Virus record (IMG/VR): IMGVR_UViG_3300046170_000013
Location: 1 to 33,391 of that record
Length of the DNA: 33,391 nucleotides
Source of the DNA: a virus
Direction: 5' to 3' (one strand)
The notes beneath the pieces are model-generated. The model made no database searches and was not told the origin of the DNA. It was given only the letters and a program-made list of their open reading frames with translations. Made by a program: the position numbers and the translations under genes. Below are positions 30,904 through 33,391 of the stretch, piece by piece. How positions within the stretch are numbered: position 1 is the first letter of the stretch; each line of letters starts with the position of its first letter.

Positions 30904-31332
30904 CTAGTTACAAACTCCAGCGTCTTCTGAGTTATCAAACTGATTGTCACCACAGCCGTACTTACCGTCGTTATCGGTGTCACAGAAACGGCTCCAAGCC
31001 TGCATATCAAATGTATAACCTTCGCTCCACGGCACGTAAGTCTTACACCACTGATGTGATCCTACAGCAAAAGGATCTTGTGGTTGTTCTACGTAGTCAC
31101 GCTTAGTCCACGGCTTTTGTACACGAAAGAACGTGTCTTTGTTTTTCATTAGCTGTCGCTTGAACAGAGAGCTACTAGGCGTACTGATGTAGATTTCTTG
31201 GTTGTCCTCTAAGGTGTACGTAGATCCGTCGTCGTAGTTGATAACAGTTTCTGCTTTGGCTCCGATAGAAACTAGAGAAAAAAAGAATACTGCTGCAAAA
31301 CCTAGTACCATTTCGTTTACTTTGTTAGTCAT
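30904..31332 (-). CDS. Exported Cys-containing protein with signal peptide, 142 aa
   Basis: The N-terminus has a short basic region and hydrophobic core (VLGFAAVFFFSLVSIGAKAE), with a good signal-peptidase I site after AKA (about residue 27); there is no lipobox. The mature part has W/Y-rich segments and four cysteines (C96, C117, C127, C141), enough for two disulfides, around an EF-hand-like loop DTDNDGKYG (118-126). I recognise no family. Its start overlaps the glutaredoxin gene by ATGA. Possible roles are envelope modification, superinfection exclusion or lysis; all are inference. Confidence 0.72.
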   Translation of the reverse strand: MTNKVNEMVLGFAAVFFFSLVSIGAKAETVINYDDGSTYTLEDNQEIYISTPSSSLFKRQLMKNKDTFFRVQKPWTKRDYVEQPQDPFAVGSHQWCKTYVPWSEGYTFDMQAWSRFCDTDNDGKYGCGDNQFDNSEDAGVCN

Positions 31333-31559
31333 TGTGAAAGTTCTCCTACGTTGTTTAGGGCTTCTCTAAAGTCTTTTGAACCACCAAAGTGGTAAAAGAT
31401 TTGTGGTATAGATCGTTTTCCTGTCAGTTGTTCTACTAAGTCCCAACCGGCTTGACCCGGAGGTATGTGTACGTACTTGTAGTCTAAGTTGTGCTCTTTT
31501 GCAATTTTGGTTGCTCTTTTGCAAGCAGGACACCAATCAGCACCAACAATGGTAATCAC
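31329..31559 (-). CDS. Glutaredoxin
   Basis: The 76-residue product has the glutaredoxin fold marks: ITIVGADWCPACKRAT with active site C10-P-A-C13, a cis-Pro block (SIPQIFYHFGG), and normal length for phage glutaredoxins. GTG start at 31559. It would reduce disulfides, for example the C-terminal cysteines of the class II reductase, although that gene is in the other arm. It is coupled by a 4-base overlap to an exported cysteine protein. Confidence 0.92.
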   Translation of the reverse strand: MITIVGADWCPACKRATKIAKEHNLDYKYVHIPPGQAGWDLVEQLTGKRSIPQIFYHFGGSKDFREALNNVGELSQ

Positions 31560-31562
31560 GAG

Positions 31563-31916
31563 TTAGTTTCCGTTAAAGTTTACAAATGTTGCTGGTTGTT
31601 CTAGTAAGTCAAAGGTGACAACTACTTCTACGTTACCTGATCCTCCTGCTGCTGCTTTAATTATATCTCCTGCTTGTAGTACAAAGATAGCGTTTCCGTC
31701 AAGTAACAAGTTGTTTTTAGCTGATATGTTGGTTCCGTTGTAGATGTATACATCAGCAGTAGGAGAAGGTTTGTCTACAAACACAGTAACGTCGTTAGTT
31801 GCGTTATGTAGGTTAGCCACAAACAACATGTTCCAGTGAGCTACAAACCCACTAGGTATCGTCACAATAGTCTGTGTAGATGTGTCTGTTAGGTTTACGT
31901 TTTTAGTGTATAACAT
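31563..31916 (-). CDS. Small beta-rich protein, possibly structural, 117 aa
   Basis: Alternating beta pattern (TQTIVTIPSGFVAHWNMLFV; DVTVFVDKP; AIFVLQAGDIIKAAAGGSGN; VEVVVTFDLLEQ) suggests a beta-sandwich, as in head-decoration or tail-attachment proteins. No family is recognised. It starts at ATG 31916 and ends 3 bases before the glutaredoxin GTG. Assignment as structural is inferred from fold style and late-operon location. Confidence 0.65.
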   Translation of the reverse strand: MLYTKNVNLTDTSTQTIVTIPSGFVAHWNMLFVANLHNATNDVTVFVDKPSPTADVYIYNGTNISAKNNLLLDGNAIFVLQAGDIIKAAAGGSGNVEVVVTFDLLEQPATFVNFNGN

Positions 31917-31937
31917 GTTTAGCGTCCCTTAAGATGC

Positions 31938-32297
31938 CTAGTAAACCCAGATCACGGGAGCAGTTCCCCGTGTGTCAACGTGAATAAAGTCACCAGCGAC
32001 CCCTATACCACTAAATCCCATAGATAAAGCTTCTCTTATTAACGTGTACCGGTGTGCAGCGTTTGTTATTTTTATGTCTGCTGCTATGCCTTGCGCGTGG
32101 GTTCCCGGTACGTCCTTTTTAGCTTCTATGGGGTGGCTAGGGCTTCTGTAGCCGCTGGTGATAACAAAAGGGAAACCGCAGTTGTCCCTGAGTTGGTCTA
32201 ACTTGAGTAAAAACTCGTCCTCCATACGGTTCTCACCGGTATGTTGACAGTTAAACTCTTCTTTAGTGAAGTTTTTCAAGAATCTTCCTCTTGACAA
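31938..32297 (-). CDS. M15 peptidase, candidate endolysin
   Basis: The 119-residue product is a Peptidase_M15_3-type domain: FTKEEFNCQHTG at the N-terminus, ITSGYRSPSHP, GTHAQGIAADI (H67, D74) and DFIHVD (H106), the Zn ligands of D-Ala-D-Ala or L-Ala-D-Glu peptidases. It cuts peptide bridges of the cell wall at lysis. The start is a TTG at 32297; an upstream in-frame stop limits other choices, and the FTKEEF motif needs a start this far up. It lies far from the holin genes, at the head of the late operon. Confidence 0.86.
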   Translation of the reverse strand: MSRGRFLKNFTKEEFNCQHTGENRMEDEFLLKLDQLRDNCGFPFVITSGYRSPSHPIEAKKDVPGTHAQGIAADIKITNAAHRYTLIREALSMGFSGIGVAGDFIHVDTRGTAPVIWVY

Positions 32298-32338
32298 CCG
32301 CAGTCACAGCCACAGATGCTACTCTTGAGAGTACTCAC
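32276..32338 (-). CDS. Possible tiny Cys-rich peptide, 20 aa
   Basis: A GTG-start frame overlapping the end of the small terminase and the start of the M15 gene encodes a peptide ending ICGCDCGCQEEDS, with four alternating cysteines. It spans the 21-base gap between the two genes. No good Shine-Dalgarno is seen, so this is tentative. Confidence 0.25.
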   Translation of the reverse strand: MSTLKSSICGCDCGCQEEDS

Positions 32339-32774
32339 CTTCAATTGTGCTTCCGTCTTCAGTGCCTCCAAGAATTTCCGTGCTTCCGACACCAGTGATG
32401 TTAATCTGTATTGCACTTCTTCCATTGTCTTTTACCACCTCTTTTTCAAATGCACCTACTGGGAGTATTCTGTCCATCACTAGCTTCCATGCTGCTGCCT
32501 GATTCTTGTGATCGTGGTCTAAAGCAGCCTCAAAGATAGTCTCTAGTACCTTAACGGACTTAGGACTAGCTAACATCCTAGCCTTGTACTCATTAATTAT
32601 AGTAGCATCACCCTTAGGCCTGCCTACTTTACCTCTAGACCCTGCAGTTTTAGCCTTAATTTCCTTTTGCTTAGGCCTACCTCTGGGTCTTTTTTTAATA
32701 TTAATCTCTTTTCTAGCTGCTGCTTGGGCTTCTAGGGTGTTTTCTTTGGTTTCTAGGGTGTCACCTGACGACAT
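32319..32774 (-). CDS. Putative terminase small subunit with AT-hook motifs
   Basis: The N-terminal third is basic with two AT-hook-like motifs, KKRPRGRPKQK and GKVGRPKGD; the rest is helical (IINEYKARMLASPKSVKVLE, then HKNQAAAWKLVMDRILPVGA). The second block recurs in marine podovirus proteins annotated as small terminase, from memory. It is the first gene of the late operon, about 1.4 kb upstream of the large terminase. It would bind the packaging site. ATG at 32774 has AGGAG very close, so the exact start could vary. Confidence 0.72.
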   Translation of the reverse strand: MSSGDTLETKENTLEAQAAARKEINIKKRPRGRPKQKEIKAKTAGSRGKVGRPKGDATIINEYKARMLASPKSVKVLETIFEAALDHDHKNQAAAWKLVMDRILPVGAFEKEVVKDNGRSAIQINITGVGSTEILGGTEDGSTIEGEYSQE

Positions 32775-32800
32775 TCTCCTGTATCCTTGTGTTTAACGCT

Positions 32801-32855
32801 AGTTCGCATGAGTCCCCTGCTTAGGTTGCAACAGATGAGGGGATCTATACGAACT
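32801..32855 (-). other. Long hairpin in the 5' leader of the late transcript
   Basis: AGTTCG (32801-32806) pairs with CGAACT (32850-32855), and GA-TCCCC (32810-32817, one bulged G) pairs with GGGGATC (32839-32845). The inner loop holds the palindrome GTTGCAAC. The structure lies in the roughly 130-base leader between late promoter B and the small terminase. It could regulate translation, stabilise mRNA, or mark DNA for packaging. Confidence 0.6.
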
Positions 32856-32915
32856 ATACAACACTCAATCTTTAGTCCCGCACCTGCTTCACTAAATACA
32901 TCCTAATATCTACCT

Positions 32916-32965
32916 TATATTATACCATACTTTTACTCAAAAGTCAAGCTTTATTTTATGTAAAT
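32916..32965 (-). repeat. 50-bp direct repeat, copy B (promoter-bearing)
   Basis: Same orientation as copy A at 26911-26960, differing at five positions by my alignment. Four of the differences are clustered just upstream of the extended -10 and leave both promoter boxes intact. Confidence 0.9.
32919..32947 (-). promoter_or_regulatory. Late promoter B (sigma70 type) for the whole late operon
   Basis: On the minus strand TTGACT (32947-32942), 17-base spacer, TATAAT (32924-32919), extended by TGG. It is the only strong candidate ahead of the small terminase gene and should start the main late transcript. Confidence 0.87.
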
Positions 32966-33006
32966 AGTACACAAGCTATACTATAGGCGCACCTATTTAG
33001 TGCATT

Positions 33007-33018
33007 TGTGTCAACACA
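33007..33018. repeat. 12-bp palindrome, copy 1
   Basis: TGTGTCAACACA is a 5+5 inverted repeat around CA. A second copy, CGTGTCAACACG, is at 33151-33162. Likely sites for a dimeric protein. Confidence 0.6.
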
Positions 33019-33150
33019 GGGTAAACACGAGGTAAAACAAGGCGCTAGGTAGGGCATAAGTAACATGAATAGTCCCTATTTTTCTAAATTCACCTTCTGG
33101 TGTACAGAGGTGGCTACAACTATAATTAACACAAGTCAATCCCCTCCCCC

Positions 33151-33162
33151 CGTGTCAACACG
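33151..33162. repeat. 12-bp palindrome, copy 2
   Basis: CGTGTCAACACG shares the core GTGTCAACAC with 33007-33018. It is followed by GAGGCCC, and a related CAACACGGGAGGCCC occurs at 33281-33295, so the motif family extends into the 40-bp units. Confidence 0.6.
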
Positions 33163-33176
33163 AGGCCCACCCCAAG

Positions 33177-33236
33177 TTATCCACAGGTTACACACAGGCG
33201 CAGAGTTATCCACAGGGCCAACATAAGTTATCCACA
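33177..33236 (+). promoter_or_regulatory. Three perfect DnaA boxes
   Basis: TTATCCACA occurs at 33177-33185, 33206-33214 and 33228-33236, all on the plus strand, each within AGTTATCCACAGG. This is exactly the E. coli high-affinity R1-type DnaA box. A degenerate relative, TTACACACA, lies at 33188-33196. Three perfect 9-mers in 60 bases is very unlikely by chance. Confidence 0.85.
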
Positions 33237-33244
33237 GGCTCCAG

Positions 33245-33338
33245 AGTTGGCACGGATCTTGCTATAGCACAACACATGCCAACACGGGAGGCCCCCAAAG
33301 TTGGCACACTTATTGCATAGGCAAAACTCATGCCAACA
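33245..33338. repeat. Two 40-bp palindromic units
   Basis: Units at 33245-33284 and 33299-33338, starting 54 bp apart. Each begins AGTTGGCAC and ends CATGCCAACA, so the outer GTTGGCA and TGCCAAC form a 7-bp inverted repeat; TTGC and GCAA-like blocks form an inner one. The ends are identical while the middle has diverged, which suggests selection on the arms. Confidence 0.85.
33247..33263 (+). promoter_or_regulatory. Sigma54-like promoter element, perfect consensus match
   Basis: TTGGCACGGATCTTGCT fits the RpoN consensus YTGGCACGRNNNTTGCW at every defined position, with GG and GC 10 bases apart. A second, weaker match on the same strand (TTGGCACACTTATTGCA) is at 33301-33317. Both point toward the presumed early operon beyond the window. 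They fall inside palindromic units, so they may instead be protein-binding arms. Confidence 0.45.
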
Positions 33339-33391
33339 TCAGGGGATGTAACATGTGAATATTTACGTAGACACGAGTGTGTGAACCAGTG

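Larger units (their letters stand above)
32966..33391. other. Non-coding control region, candidate replication origin
   Basis: No coding frame of note in 426 bases. The region contains two 12-bp palindromes, an AT-rich part (about 33070-33135), a C-run (33141-33150), three DnaA boxes and two 40-bp palindromic units. It lies upstream of the leftward late promoter and reads rightwards out of the window, presumably into the early operon. Clustered DnaA boxes plus repeats and an AT-rich stretch are the usual make-up of a theta-type origin. Confidence 0.6.

Noticed and set aside
33073-33094. AATAG-TCC-CTATT followed by T bases as a terminator
   Set aside because: Only five A-T-rich base pairs in the origin region; too weak to call.
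1-33391. tRNA genes, integrase, repressor, phage RNA polymerase
   Set aside because: I looked for their motifs and arrangement on both strands and saw none; they could still lie in the missing part of the genome.

Overview
The window is most of a lytic marine podovirus genome (short-tailed, T7-like replication proteins, SIO1/VpV262/cobavirus or Zobellviridae-like layout). This rests on protein resemblance recalled from known families and on gene order; no search was run. There is no phage RNA polymerase, integrase, repressor or tRNA in the window. Promoters look like host sigma70 sites, so the host is probably a marine proteobacterium. The window seems to be cut from a somewhat larger, possibly circularly permuted genome: it starts inside an early rightward operon and ends in a non-coding control region that should lead into missing early genes.

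Right-going arm (1-8651): three small genes, then a tightly overlapping replication and nucleotide operon: ssDNA-binding protein, T7 gp4-like primase-helicase, T7 gp5-like PolA lacking most of the thioredoxin-binding loop, a GIY-YIG/T5orf172 protein, a Cas4/RecB-type Fe-S exonuclease, T7 endonuclease I, three small proteins including DUF3310, and a cobalamin-dependent class II ribonucleotide reductase. These break down host DNA, make deoxynucleotides, copy the genome and resolve branches. A very good internal promoter sits at 5943-5971 before the last block.

Left-going arm (32774 down to 8646): late genes read from a promoter at 32919-32947: small terminase, M15 peptidase (endolysin candidate), a small beta protein, glutaredoxin, an exported Cys-containing protein, large terminase, a 32-residue membrane peptide, portal, small basic proteins; then a second copy of the same promoter (26914-26942) before two small genes, scaffold and major capsid protein, followed by a strong terminator (24490-24512). 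Beyond it lie a heptad-repeat tail fibre, an S74-chaperone fibre, a membrane protein, two holin-like genes (the second broken by a +1 shift), a 736-residue protein with 30 cysteines, head-tail adaptor, tail hub and four probable ejection proteins. The two arms converge with a 6-base overlap at 8646-8651.

The non-coding right end (32966-33391) holds three perfect DnaA boxes in one orientation, two 40-bp palindromic units containing sigma54-like -24/-12 elements (one a perfect consensus match), and two copies of a 12-bp palindrome. It is the most unusual part of the window and looks like a host-DnaA-linked replication origin combined with the early control region. Other points of note are the Cys-rich modular virion protein, the glutaredoxin/exported-protein pair, the frameshifted holin, a promoter motif shared at three sites, and several tiny genes (20 to 57 codons) that a length cut-off would miss.
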